A stretch of DNA of 64,000 nt from contig JACEFZ010013245.1 in the NCBI GenBank assembly GCA_014155875.1, positions 34,139 through 98,138 of the forward strand, in the 5' to 3' direction. Below the pieces are notes generated by a model. That model was not told where the DNA came from, searched no databases, and saw only the letters and a program-made list of their open reading frames with translations. This DNA is from Cepaea nemoralis (taxonomy: Eukaryota > Mollusca > Gastropoda > Stylommatophora > Helicidae). Made by a program: the position numbers and the translations under genes. Every line of letters starts with the position of its first letter. Position 1 is the first letter of the stretch. Shown here piece after piece: positions 10,999 to 21,060 of this stretch.

Positions 10999-11486
10999 TT
11001 CCCAGTTAGGTCTTAGTCAGATCTCATATAACAGTAGATGGAACTGCTTGCTTCCTGTAACCTCCGAATGTTGGCTCACCAAACCCGACACACTACATTA
11101 TGCCAACGGCTTCGGTTGGAGAAGCGCAATTGGGAGGGCAAAAGCCTTATCCTTGTACGAGGAATTGCAATTTAGAGACTGTATGTGATGGCAGACCAGG
11201 CTCTAAGCCTGTCGGAAACTGGTCTTGGATCGAAGCTCCGATAGGGGACAATTACTTAGATCATTGCTTTGCTGATACTGCAGCTTGTCTTGTTCCAGAC
11301 GTATTGGTGTCATCTTTCCTCAGGAATAAACTAGGCAGGCCGAGAGAGGGATCATGCTGCATGGGCAACACATGGTCTCTACAATTCAGCCCAGGCTTTG
11401 TGCTATGGAGAGATGATTGTGCCTTTATTTGTGAAGCAGAATGTAACAAGATGTCGTATGTCAAAGCGGCTAGGTGCCAGTCCAGT
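10999..11486 (+). mobile_element. Internally deleted derivative of the 22615-26584 LINE (about 0.49 kb), 8-bp TSD
   Basis: The first ~420 bp match the 5' untranslated part of the full-length LINE (CAGTTAGGTCTTAGTCAG through GGCTTTGTGCTATGGAGAG). It then passes directly to the LINE's last ~40 bp (GTCAAAGCGGCTAGGTGCCA), skipping the whole coding region. It is flanked by ATATTATT at 10991-10998 and 11487-11494. The second copy (52936-53435) joins the same two parts at the same place, so this is a propagating family and not two independent deletions. The 147-codon open stretch across it is not conserved between copies. Confidence 0.8.
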
Positions 11487-11633
11487 ATATTATTGTTGCT
11501 GTGTCAACACACTTCTTCCCTTGCTGTGCAGCTGTGTGTGTAGTGATTGCAATTACTTTCTGAACGAGAAGTCCCAGGCAGGTGTTAAAATAAAGGACTG
11601 AAGCGGAAAGACATGATATTATCATTCCCTGGC

Positions 11634-11905
11634 TGGAGGTCAGCATGGCAGAATGGATATGAGCCTTCGCTCTTAAACATCCGGTGTGATGATGCCGTGG
11701 TAGCGGGTTAAATCCCTATACCGATCAGTTGAACTAAAATGTTGACTTCTTGTCCTTGACTTGGCACGTAAATTACAAATACCTCAGAATTCGGAGTGGG
11801 TTGATGATGGCTAGGGGCACTGAAAATAGGGAAAGCTACACACACAAAACTCGTCCAATGCTACTAGAAGTAGTTTGAGTTCAAAGCGAGCGAACGCCGA
11901 AAAAT
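11634..11905 (+). mobile_element. SINE-C (tRNA-Leu-like head)
   Basis: The head GTCAGCATGGCAGAATGG resembles the A-box half of a Leu/Ser tRNA, and GCGGGTTAAATCCC is a degenerate B box. The body carries CTTCTTGTCCTTGACTTGG and the end carries TTGAGTTCAAAGCGAGCGAA. Other copies are at 36890, 38050, 39165, 47165 and 59285. Confidence 0.75.
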
Positions 11906-12034
11906 CAAAAACATTTCCTGGCCTTAGAAGTAGCACACCAATCGCATCTCTCCAAATCGGTGGAGCCACTTTGGCTTTTAAAGTTTTCTGTAGTGGTTTC
12001 ATTGCTCTTGTCTCTTCTTCTTCTTTCGCTCTTT

Positions 12035-12250
12035 AACCCCACGGAGGTCTGAGAGATTGCGGGGCTTAATGCGCTGCGCTTAAACTTCGGGTGCGCTAAC
12101 GGTAGTGTAGACTGTTCAATCCCTACACTGATCAGTTGGGTTGCAACTTTGACTTCTGGTAACTGGCAAACTGTTGAACGTAATATTGCCTAAAAATAAA
12201 CTTAGTGGGGTTTATCACAACGTCCTGCAAATAACATGCAACGGGTTGCT
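12035..12250 (+). mobile_element. Chimeric SINE: SINE-C-like head on SINE-A tail
   Basis: GAGGTCTGAGAGATTGCGGG through CTACACTGATCAGTTGG is a SINE-C head. From about 12160 (GTAACTGGCAAACTGTTGAACG) to ACAACGTCCTGCAAATAACATG it is SINE-A body and tail. The arrangement is the same as at 6330-6545. Confidence 0.6.
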
Positions 12251-12259
12251 TTTTTAAAT

Positions 12260-12500
12260 CCCCATATTGGGACATAACCTCTCAACCAACCCAGACCAAA
12301 ACGTCCTATCTTTTGCCATCTCTTGCAGCCCTTACCATGTCCTTCCCAAGTAATTCATCGGTCTTTAGTTTTCTTCTCCAAATGTTTTGGATTTCTCACT
12401 GTTTACTTCGCCTTGTGCATTCCAGCCAAGTGAATGTCTGTAGTTTACACAATCTTAAGGTTTTCTCAAAGTGTGACTTATCCTCTTGTTTCAAAGTTTG
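12260..12500 (-). pseudogene. LINE C-terminal fragment ('GLCP' family)
   Basis: The minus strand reads WNAQGEVNSEKSKTFGEEN, then TW.GLQEMAKDRTFWSGLVE and LCPNMG with internal stops. This is the familiar end of a LINE RT protein (GRPRxTWRR... RxRWRxLVxGLCP). Parallel pieces lie at 15870-16070 and 20800-21060. Confidence 0.65.
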
Positions 12501-12654
12501 TGTTTAAAAAAAAAAAATCGCCAATTAGAAATTCCATCCAACCCTAGGGATTTCTTTATTTTTGGCTTGGCTATTGCAAATTCCTGTTCTTTGCTTGTGA
12601 GTAGGCATTTATGATTTCTACCTGTACTCTATGTATGTCTTGCTTCTCTTGTTG

Positions 12655-12845
12655 AACCGGCGCTGTGGCGGAGATGATGTGGGCGATTTGGAAGCAAACC
12701 GCCTTGCGCTGATTTTTATGTAATGTGAATTCGGTCGTTCAGAAAGCATAGAAACACTATCAACATCAACTTACCTAGTAAATCATACACAGCCAAAATA
12801 TGCTGGGGTTGACTACGACGTCCTGTGAAAGGACACGCAACTAAC
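12655..12845 (+). mobile_element. SINE-A copy
   Basis: GGCGATTTGGAAGCAAACCG, CGTTCAGAAAGCA, then GGGGTTGACTACGACGTCCT and the tail GTGAAAGGACACGCAACTAAC. Somewhat diverged. Confidence 0.75.
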
Positions 12846-13002
12846 GTTTTTCTTTTATAGAGTTCCGGGTAATTTGCTTCAATTTTCCAGCTATCTTTAA
12901 TGTCCAGTCATGAGCAAGTGTTACTAACACTTGGTCTTGTGTTGAATTTTCTATACCTCATCTCCTAGTTTATAAGTATTCGTAACAGTGTCCCTTCTTT
13001 AC

Positions 13003-13165
13003 ATGACGTCGCAATCAACCTCTGCACTTTTTTTGCTGTTTGTAATTGACAAGGCAGATTTTGCGTTCAGCAGTTTGCTATTGCTTTCTGAACAACAGAC
13101 GCTCATACCATCGGAATCAACGCAATGCGGTCAGCTTCTAAATCGTCAGCTGCAGACATAGTACC
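13003..13165 (-). mobile_element. SINE-A copy, reverse orientation
   Basis: It starts with the reversed tail (TGACGTCGCAATCAACCTC) and runs through TTTGCTATTGCTTTCTGAAC to AACGCAATGCGGTCAGCTTC. The tRNA-like head is largely missing. Confidence 0.7.
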
Positions 13166-13419
13166 CTCGACTCAAAATGTAGGGGAATTGTGAAACGAGT
13201 TCACTGCCTCTAGGTTACAGATGTGGTGTTTGGTATTTCACACTGTCCGAAAAATATCGTTCGTTTCGCGGTTCTGTTTCAATGACAGATGTGCGTGTTT
13301 AGTGTCAGTGTTTTAGAGTATCTATCCATCGTTTTCCCGCTCTTCTCTGGTTCTGTTTCCGGGTCTTTCTTAGTGCTGTATTCCTATCGATGCTTGTTCC
13401 GATTTCATTCATATAAGAC

Positions 13420-13515
13420 ATGGGAAGGCTAACCCAGTTAGCCGAAGGGGTGTTGGCCGAAGGAGCAAAAATTGGAGATCGGCTGTAAACAAACACAACG
13501 CAATTACGTTTGAAA
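13420..13515 (+). mobile_element. SINE-B fragment (diverged)
   Basis: GGGAAGGCTAACCCAGTTAG, a GTTGGCCGAAGGAGC core and CGGCTGTAAACAAACACAAC match the SINE-B layout. A purine-rich GAAG/GGAA tract follows at 13516-13640, probably expanded from its tail. Confidence 0.6.
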
Positions 13516-13639
13516 AGATAATGGAGGAATGGAAAAGAAGAAGGAGAGGAAGGGGATGAAGGAAGAGGAAAAAAGAAAGAGGAAAAGGAAAGAAGGAAAA
13601 AGGAAGGAAGTAAAAAAGGAAGGAGCTTCTCATAAACTG

Positions 13640-15140
13640 TCCAAAGAAGAAGGGAAAGTTTCCCCCAAGATGTCTAAACCACTTGATAAGTTTTTTCTGG
13701 GTTAATTCGATGCATGCTCATATGCCTATAATATTTCTGATGGTATTTCGAAATTGTCATTCTCAAGCATTTCATCACACAGTTGAGTTGTTTAAGGTAG
13801 GATGTTGACAGGGATCAAGTGAATCATTGACACGAAAATGTTGGAAGAAAAACACTGTTTGTCATTTATCGTTTATCTTCCATCACAATTTCCAGATGTG
13901 TGGGGTAATCATGACAGCTGGGCATGGCGAATATTTGAAGATCAAATATGTTAATATTTCTGAGTTATCTAGGTCCACAGCGACATTCGGGGGAAGATGT
14001 GACATGGAGATTAAAAGAGAATCGCAATATCCAAGAAAACTTTTATTTTCGGAAGTGACGTTATGATAAACTGAAATATCAAGGCAAGCATGAAAGTATT
14101 CGTATTAAAAGTTTAATGTTTTTTTTTTTTTTTGGGTGCGAATACCGGCCAATTAGAAATGACACGAGGAAGACAAGACAGGCAGAGGAGATATCGTTTT
14201 TTTTTTTTTTTAAAGAAGATCTAGTTGGAGTCGAGAGCAAACACCTGCAGAAATATTGGAATGGAATCAGAGAGATGTATTTTACTCAATCATACCTCAG
14301 CTTCTGGAGATATTTTTTTATTGAATTTGGAACAATTTTCGACTCACTTCAAGTTGAGCGCGGAATATGACCAGGTGAGATGTGAAATTATACAGAGGGT
14401 TGGAGAGTCATGATCGCTCATGTCTGCTCCAAATTAGATACATTGTGAAACCAAAAGAAGGGTGTCAAGATGCGAAAATCATAGACTATGACTTTACATA
14501 AATTCTAAAGTAAAGCATTATTACCTAATGAATAAAGAAAATAGATGTTGAAAACCATAGTCCTGTATCAATATATTCGAGAAAATACACAACCAATGAA
14601 ATTACGCAAGCATTACCTAGCTTCCAACAATCACCGTGCAGTTTATTTGCTAATTTACAAATTATGCTGCTGAAACTAACCTTTTCCGGCCTAGAAACAC
14701 GATGTACATTTACCAGCAGAAGTGGAAAAAGTACAACTTTAATACCAATTCTAAAATTGAACAATGCGTCCCCGGGTCTGGCTTGAAATAACGTTGTGGG
14801 AGCTTCAATCGATAGCATTCCCATGCTGCTCGAGGAATCAAAAGATGGAAATTTTAAAGCAATGGGAGAAAAATGGAAGGCCATTAATGATTTAATTCCC
14901 CATAGAAATGGCCGGACAAAGTTTCACCATTGATGTCTCCATGGGAAGTGGCTGACACCAGCGGTTGAAACCCATGCTTGCCATGTCTGTTTATTTTCTA
15001 CCTAAGATGGCTGCCTAGACAACGTTGTGGTTATTTTTTAAAGAATAGATGACTCACTGAGAATAAAATATCGTCAACAGTAGCAGGAAGATAGTTCGAG
15101 AATGTTGACGTTTGAAGCTTTTAAATGATTAACTTTATTT
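13640..15140. other. No gene supported
   Basis: Includes poly(T) runs at 14119-14134 and 14198-14212. A 119-codon open stretch on the minus strand (14525-14884) has no recognisable domain and may be chance. This could be genuinely unique DNA. Confidence 0.5.
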
Positions 15141-15142
15141 CA

Positions 15143-15325
15143 CACTGCGGGCGATTTGGCAGCAGACCGCCCTGCGTTGGACTTTTTCGAAATGGCAAGG
15201 ATGCCAGTCGTTCAGAAAGCAATGCCAAATTACTGAACGTAAACTTGCCAAGTGATCACAACAGCAAAATATGCTGATGTTGCCTGCAACGTCCTGTAAA
15301 GGATATGCAACTAACTTTTTTATTT
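15143..15325 (+). mobile_element. SINE-A copy
   Basis: GCGGGCGATTTGGCAGCAGACC, CGTTCAGAAAGCAATG and CTGAACGTAAACTTGCCAAG, ending TGTAAAGGATATGCAACTAAC. A good consensus-like copy. Confidence 0.85.
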
Positions 15326-15369
15326 CACATGAAAAACAGTATTGCTTTTGTCCTTTATACCCTTTTGGA

Positions 15370-15475
15370 GCATGGCAAACTGCTGAAAGTAAACTTGTCA
15401 AGGAATCACGAACAACAAAAAATAAATGCTGTGGTTGAATGCAGCATCCTGTAAAGGATATGCAACTATCTATCT
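15370..15475 (+). mobile_element. SINE-A 3' part
   Basis: Starts at CATGGCAAACTGCTGAAAG and ends CCTGTAAAGGATATGCAACT. It is a second partial copy in the same orientation, just after the previous one. Confidence 0.7.
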
Positions 15476-15482
15476 ATTAGAG

Positions 15483-15857
15483 CAGTGGTTCTCAACGTTT
15501 TTTTGGCCCATGCACCCCTTCACCATATGTTCAGAATGTCATTTCCCCCGCCACCCCTTTCGTATTTCCTCCCTATAAATCCCCCACAACCCTACACAGT
15601 ATACGTACAAATGGAAGCTAAATTTAATAACACATACTAGAACAAGTCTAGACGCCTATATAAAACGAGATTTGCAGGCCTTCTTGCGTTATAGACTGAT
15701 TTTCAGAAGAGCGAGAAGTGCAGAACCGTAATGTTTGGAGGGAAAAACAATATCAAGTAATCAGTTCTTGTATTACCGCGATTTTGAAATAATCTTAATC
15801 CTACCACCGCCCCCCCCCCCCCGAAATCCTAAAATTCCCACCGTTTGAGAACCACTG
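15483..15857 (+). mobile_element. hAT-type MITE (375 bp)
   Basis: Terminal inverted repeats CAGTGGTTCTCAA and TTGAGAACCACTG match the CAG-NGG-TTCTCAA ends common in hAT elements. The 8-bp flanks TATTAGAG and TACTAGAC agree at 6 of 8 positions, consistent with an aged TSD. The interior has C-rich runs and no coding sequence. Related copies are at 35532-35882 and 46572-47085. Confidence 0.85.
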
Positions 15858-15869
15858 TACTAGACCATA

Positions 15870-16070
15870 GGTATTAAACTAACTCCCACCTAGCCGTTCT
15901 ATCTTTTGCTATTTCCCGCACCTTCTCCCATGTGCTTCCTACATTATTAATCTCTAATTCACTTCTCCGTGATATTTTTTAATTTACGCCTCCCTCTATT
16001 TCCTTAGCCCTGTGTGTTCCTGAGGAACGACTTGCTAATTGAGCTATTATCAGGTTCTCTCAGCGTGTGT
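15870..16070 (-). pseudogene. LINE C-terminal fragment ('GLCP' family)
   Basis: Aligns by eye with 12260-12500 and 20800-21060 (GCCGTTCTATCTTTTGC..., then CTATTTCC...CCTGTGTGTTCC...). On the minus strand it encodes the same LINE end, heavily mutated. Positions 16072-16275 beyond it are unassigned. Confidence 0.5.
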
Positions 16071-16299
16071 TCTATCCAGCACTAGCGTCTCTGCCTAACT
16101 TCTTGATTCGCTGTAATCTTCCTAGCTCCTCTTCTGAGCTCCGCATTAGCGGTTCTGTTATACCGCTAAGTGCTTCGAAATCTCCCCGAGATCTTACAGG
16201 AAGGTTCTCACCACGGTACCAGAACTCCGTAGAACCATCGAGGGTTCCCAAAGTTTGAAGAGAGGATGCACACACAGCGTTGAAATTACACCCTGAGTT

Positions 16300-16445
16300 G
16301 TCTGGGAAGGTTAACTCGGTTAAGAAATGTCTGAAGAAGTCGGATGTGTCGGCCGAAATGTGCTAATATCGCAGCTCTGCTGTAAACAAGCACGATGCAA
16401 TTACGTCCAACACAACATCCCGGTCGAACACAGAAGAAGAAGAAG
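16300..16445 (+). mobile_element. SINE-B copy (diverged)
   Basis: GGGAAGGTTAACTCGGTTAAG, AAGTCGGATGTGTCGGCC, CGCAGCTCTGCTGTAAACA and a terminal AGAAGAAGAAG. Confidence 0.75.
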
Positions 16446-16469
16446 ATACCCTGAGGTGTTAATAACATG

Positions 16470-16560
16470 TTCTTTACAGGACGTCGCAGTCAGCACCGAC
16501 ATTTTTGGGTTGTTTGTGATTTCTTGCCAAGAAGAAGGAGTTTGCCATATCCTAAGAAAC
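16470..16560 (-). mobile_element. SINE-A 3' fragment
   Basis: TTTACAGGACGTCGCAGTCAG through GTTTGTGATTTCTTGCCAAG. The rest of the body is missing. Confidence 0.65.
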
Positions 16561-16629
16561 TTAAGTAAGGTAAAATAAAAGACCGTCTGTTCACACAATG
16601 AGGTTTATTGGATATATGGTGCTAGTCCC

Positions 16630-17460
16630 TTAATGTTAGACCAATCACCCACTCGATGGCATGTAGTTACTACTAGTCGGGTATGTGCTGGTAGTTACTA
16701 GTACTCGGGTATTTAAAAAGACGATTAAACGTCGACAAGGTCGACTTCATTGCACCGGGTTTATCCCACGTGGCTCGGTCTCTTTCCGCAGAACGGAAAG
16801 CGTCGCACAAAGCACGAACTCCGTAGCTCTAGCGACAACCCCCAGGAGTCTCCTAAAAATTTCACTCGTGAGCCGAAGGACGCGGCCCGAAATCGAACCC
16901 ACAACCTTCGGAGCTCGAGTCAAACGGCTTGACCAGTAGTAGTCGGGTATTTACTGGTAGTTACTAGTAGTCGGGTGTTTACTGGTAGTTACTTGTAGCC
17001 GGATAATTACTGGTATTTATTAGTAGCCGGGTATGTACTGGTAGTTACTAGTAGCCGGGTGTGTATTGGTAATTACTAGTAGTCTGGTATTTACTGGTAG
17101 TTACTAGTAACTGAGTATTTACTGGTAGTTACTAGTAGCCGGGTGTGTATTGGTAATTATTAGTAGTCTGGTATTTACTGGTAGTTACTAGTAACCGAGT
17201 ATTTACTGGTAGTTACTTGTAGCCGGGTGTGTATTGGTAATTACTAGTAGTCTGGTATTTACTGGTAGTTACTAGTAATCGAGTATTTACTGGTAGTTAC
17301 TTGTAGCCGGGTGTGTATTGGTAATTATTAGTAGTCTGGTATTTACTGGTAGTTACTAGTAGCCGAGTATTTACTTGTAGTTACTAGTAGTAGGGTATGT
17401 ACTGGTATATACTAGTGGTAGGGCATTTATTTGTATTTACCAGTAACCGGGTAATTTCTA
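16630..17460 (+). repeat. 28-bp minisatellite with an 84-bp higher-order section
   Basis: The basic unit is GGTAGTTACTAGTAGTCGGG plus TATTTACT. Between about 17050 and 17385 three unit variants (AGCCGGGTGTGTATT, AGTCTGGTATTTACT and AACTGAGTATTTACT types) recur as an 84-bp period four times (starts near 17050, 17134, 17218 and 17302). The array is interrupted by a SINE-D at about 16715-16935. Confidence 0.9.
16715..16935 (-). mobile_element. SINE-D (tRNA-like head) inside the 28-bp minisatellite
   Basis: On the minus strand it begins with a tRNA-like head (TGGTCAAGCCGTTTGACTCG and a B-box-like GTGGGTTCGATTTCGG). It continues with GGAGCTACGGAGTTCGTGC and ends near AATGAAGTCGACC. Minisatellite units lie on both sides. 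Copies are at 29520 and 48208. Confidence 0.85.
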
Positions 17461-17595
17461 ACAGTACAATTAAAGAGGGTATTTATTTACTGCCGGGTAT
17501 AAACACATTATGGGTATTTATTTCTCCGAAAAAAAAATGTTTTATAATTAACAGTCATCATTATATGCACTAACGACTGAAATAATGGACTAGCA

Positions 17596-18546
17596 CAGTG
17601 TTTCCCAACCTTGTTTATGCTATGCTCCACCCAAGCCTTTCTAAAATTCTTATTCCCCCCCCCCCCCAACATTTACATAATGTTTACTATTCAAAGATTG
17701 AAATGTTCAATAAAGAGACTTGAATGATAGGTTGTAGGAGGAAATCACTAGGAAATTATTGAGCAAACAGTAAGTAAATTTTCAAAACATATAATGGAGA
17801 ACTACAATATACAAAACACTGATTAGACCAGTTGTGCTGCATGGCTCTGAAACCTCGTGTACAACTAAGGGAGAAGAAGCCTTGTTACAAACCTTTGAGA
17901 ACAAAGTCTTAAGACGCATCTTTGGGCCCATTAGGGATACACAAAGTGGAGAGTGGAAAGAAGAAGTAACAAAGACATTTATGATTTGTTTATGTCCCCG
18001 CTAATCACTGGTATCATGAAGGCTAATAGACTACAATGGCTGGGGCATATAGAAAGAATGGAAGATAATAGGGAAACAAAACTCGCTTACACTCAAGAAA
18101 TAAATGACCGTAGACCAAGACGACGGCGGAGAGATAAAATACATACAGACCTAAAAGCACTTGGAATCAGTGACTGGCAAGAGAAGGTCAACAAGAGAGA
18201 CGAATGGAAACGGCTTGTATCTGCAGCAAAGAACTTCATTGGCTCAGAATGCTGAAGAAGAAGAAGATAATGGAGAACTGCAATTCAAGTACTCAATAAT
18301 TTTAATGAAAGATTTTTCTATATTATTTTAATTATTAGTAATTATTTATTATTTAAATCTAGTGAGATCCTTAAGCTTGATGCTTGCTGCAAAGAAATTT
18401 TATGTCAGGTTCCAGTTTAGTTAACTTCAGTCTCAAGTCTCCCCGTTTTATTATATCCAGCCGATTTCTTCCATTTTCGAATTGCCCCCCTTAACAATCG
18501 AATTGCCCCTCTGTGGGGGTGTGGGGCCCCACGTTGGGAAACACTG
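17596..18546. mobile_element. hAT-type non-autonomous element with perfect 8-bp TSD
   Basis: The ends are CAGTGTTTCCCAACCTTG and (inverted) ACGTTGGGAAACACTG. The target GACTAGCA is repeated exactly at 17588-17595 and 18547-18554. The 951-bp length includes a nested LINE (17804-18266), so the element itself is about 475 bp. No transposase is encoded. This is a different subfamily from the CAGTGGTTCTCAA elements. Confidence 0.9.
17804..18266 (+). pseudogene. 5'-truncated LINE copy nested in the hAT element, 13-bp TSD
   Basis: The direct repeat ATAATGGAGAACT lies at 17791-17803 and 18267-18279. Between them is a LINE RT C-terminus: LIRPVVLHGSETSCTTK (about 17820-17870), NKVLRRIFGPIRDTQ, then after a one-base shift near 17960 NRLQWLGHIERMEDN, RRPRRRRRDKIHTDLKAL and the end WKRLVSAAKN. 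A GAAGAAGAAGAAG tail follows the stop. Truncation, tail and TSD are classic target-primed reverse transcription. This insertion is younger than the hAT element. Confidence 0.9.
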
Positions 18547-18638
18547 GACTAGCATCTCTCCATTATTCTCTTTTTCTAGTGATGCGTATCAGTTCATGTG
18601 TTTACATCTGTCCATGTATCGACACGGCATTCGTGTGC

Positions 18639-18758
<120 letters not shown>

Positions 18759-18759
18759 C

Positions 18760-19290
18760 TTCTCCTGTTTATGTTTCCATTAATCTTACTCGTGTTTACA
18801 ATGTGCTCCTGTTGTCCTCGTTTCATGACATGGCCAAAGAACGGTGATTGTATCCCGTGTTGTTGTGTCTTAGACAAGCGTCCTCGTTGTGCCGTTACCT
18901 CTATAAACACCGTGTCATTACTTGTTGTTTCTGTCTGTCCGTGGTATCTTAACATTGTTTGTTAAGAACGCATTTCCGTGGTGTGAATTGATTTTCTTGT
19001 CTGGTTATCAATTGTTCGTGTGTTACAATCGCATTTAACCATTCTATTTAAACTTCCAAATAAAAAAGATAAATTGCACTATAAGTTCCCGATGTTATAA
19101 AATGTCATCTATGCTTGGCAAAAAAAAAAGAAAGAAGGAAAATGACTATCGCTATGTTCCTAGCAAAGGAAAAACAGTCAACAAAAATTGTAAGCGATTC
19201 GCTCTATAGAAATGTATATACACACAACGAATCATTTCTATTAACACCATCATATACCACAACATCTAGTCTGAGAATGGAGGTGGGGGA
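18760..19290. other. No gene seen
   Basis: Unassigned sequence between a CT microsatellite and a hAT element. Confidence 0.5.
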
Positions 19291-19298
19291 AGTCACAG

Positions 19299-20469
19299 CT
19301 AGGGTTGCCAGATACGTGGGTACCAAAAGGAGGACATAATAAGACAAAAAGGAGGACAAAGGAGGACATATTGAATGTTTCATTTAAATCGTTCCAGATT
19401 AAACCCACAATCAGTACAATTTTATTACAATAGCTGCCAATAAGTTTATCTTACTGTTAGTGAATCGACCAAGAAACAATCATGTTAAAAAATAAATATA
19501 AATTCAATGGAGACCTTTTTCAAAATGCTAAAAAACATTATTTAAACAGCCGATTGTAAATTATTACCTTATAATCTTTATTAATTACGCAACATATTTC
19601 TCGGAGGAGCCAACTTTTCGTAGAAGATCCTCGTTAGCAATCACATATGCATAAAACTGTTCACAGGTAAGATTCTTCAAATTGTACTTTGTGAGAATGA
19701 TGCCCTTTACAGAGTCGAGTAAGAGTCTGTTCCTTTCCTTTGTCCATTGAGCATTAATCAAGGAGAACACTCTTTCCACATTGCCATTGTGTCCAGGGAT
19801 ACAGAAGAATACTTCACAAATTTTAAGTAACTCTGAAAAGCAACATGCATTTGGGCAACTTTGGAAAAATAAACTCCACTGTTCATGCAAGAGTCTTTCA
19901 AAAAACTGTTCATTCTTGTCTTGCACAAATGATTTAAGATTGCAGTATTGGTCAAATAATTGCACATCATCTACAATAATACCATTCTCTTTCAAATACA
20001 ATATGCTTGTCTAAAGGTCATCAAATGTACAGTCTTTGATTTTATTTAACTACATCCAACCAAAGCACTGAAATTCATCAACAGGTTTCAACCACTTTTC
20101 TAAGTAACTAATGCAATGCTTCATACACCAACCTAACATTAACATTTTGACCATAGAGACTACAGCATTGTTAGTGTTGCCGAATAGAGCAACAGTTAGA
20201 TTCAAATTATACAAATAATTCGTGTTTCACATTAGGTATAAATAGGAAAATTTAATAAATATTATTCAGTAATGGGTTTTAATAAAGAATGTAAACACAC
20301 GGTAGAGTGTAGATACATTGTAAGTTGTAACAACAATACATAAAAAATGATAACATAAAATATTTAAAAAGCCGGACATTTTAAAGGTTTTTAGCTTTGC
20401 CTGCCGGACAGAGGACACGAGGCTAAAAAGGAGGACATGTCCTCTCTTTGCCGGACGTCTGGCAACCCT
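19299..20469. mobile_element. hAT transposon remnant (1171 bp) with perfect 8-bp TSD
   Basis: The ends are CTAGGGTTGCCAGA and (inverted) TCTGGCAACCCT. The direct repeat AGTCACAG lies at 19291-19298 and 20470-20477. Subterminal regions carry repeated AGGAGGACA motifs on both sides (19329-19368, 20429-20440), a possible transposase-binding pattern. The minus strand holds the C-terminal piece of a hAT transposase, so this is an internally deleted copy of an autonomous hAT. Confidence 0.9.
19585..20130 (-). pseudogene. hAT transposase C-terminal (dimerisation) fragment
   Basis: hAT transposases end in a dimerisation domain. Here the minus strand has CIPGHNGNVERVFSLINAQW, then KERNRLLLDSVKGII, the hallmark (P-x-S-x-x-x-V-E-R-x-F-S, then R-N-R-L) of that domain. 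Upstream, KWLKPVDEFQCFGWM is readable at about 20060-20105, separated by two in-frame TAG stops (near 20052 and 20013). The N-terminal BED finger and the catalytic RNase-H-like domain are absent. It resembles the ZBED/KIAA1586-like group in style; I cannot place it further. Not a functional transposase. Confidence 0.85.
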
Positions 20470-20799
20470 AGTCACAGCGCTGTTCCGCTGGCTGAAGCAC
20501 AAACAGCACACGCATGTCACAAATGTAACGGACTCACAAAGTACGATGAGAAATATGAAAACAGGCATGTTTCGGGCAGAGTGGCAACCCCCCCCCCCCC
20601 CCACTCCCCTTTTCACCCCACCCTATGTCGCTCCCAAAAATAAGTTATGGAACCCACCTGGCAAGGATCTATAGCTTTACTGGTCGGACACACACCGAAG
20701 CCTGCATGTGCTGAGACATCAACTCCAGACTATTTTGTTGATATATTATTTTAAGAACTTATTTTATTTAACCGCCTTAGTCTTCTACATTTTCTTTTC
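20470..20799. other. No gene seen
   Basis: Contains a C run near 20589-20602. Nothing else recognised. Confidence 0.5.
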
Positions 20800-21060
20800 T
20801 TCCTTATCCCGCCTTTGGCCAATCGGCCCTGAACCAACTGACGCCAAGCCGTCCTATGTTTGCCTATCTCCTGCCACTTCCCCCAACCAAGTCCACCCCG
20901 TATAGTTCATAACTGTCTGTAATTCTCTTTTCCGTGTGTTTTTACGTCTTCTCCCACTATTTCCCTCGCCTAGTGGGTTCCAGACGAAGAGTGTATCTAG
21001 TTATATTTTCCTTAGGTTTGCGCAGAGTATGACCAATCCATCGCTAGCATCATTTCCTGA
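20800..21060 (-). pseudogene. LINE C-terminal fragment ('GLCP' family)
   Basis: Third copy of the LINE end seen at 12260-12500: CAAGCCGTCCTATGTTTGCC, then CTATTTCCCTCGCCTAGTGG and GCGCAGAGTATGACC, in the same order. Decayed coding capacity on the minus strand. Confidence 0.5.

Noticed and set aside
11100..11543. 147-codon frame as a small secreted Cys-rich protein
   Set aside because: It lies across the short LINE derivative. The frame is not preserved in the sister copy at 52936-53435 or in the LINE leader.
14525..14884. 119-codon minus-strand frame
   Set aside because: No domain, no neighbouring exon-like frames, and the length is within chance for AT-moderate DNA. Kept only as unassigned.
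16720..16935. Functional tRNA gene on the minus strand
   Set aside because: A- and B-box-like sequences are present, but there is no full cloverleaf, and the same head is followed by the same body in other copies: it is a SINE.
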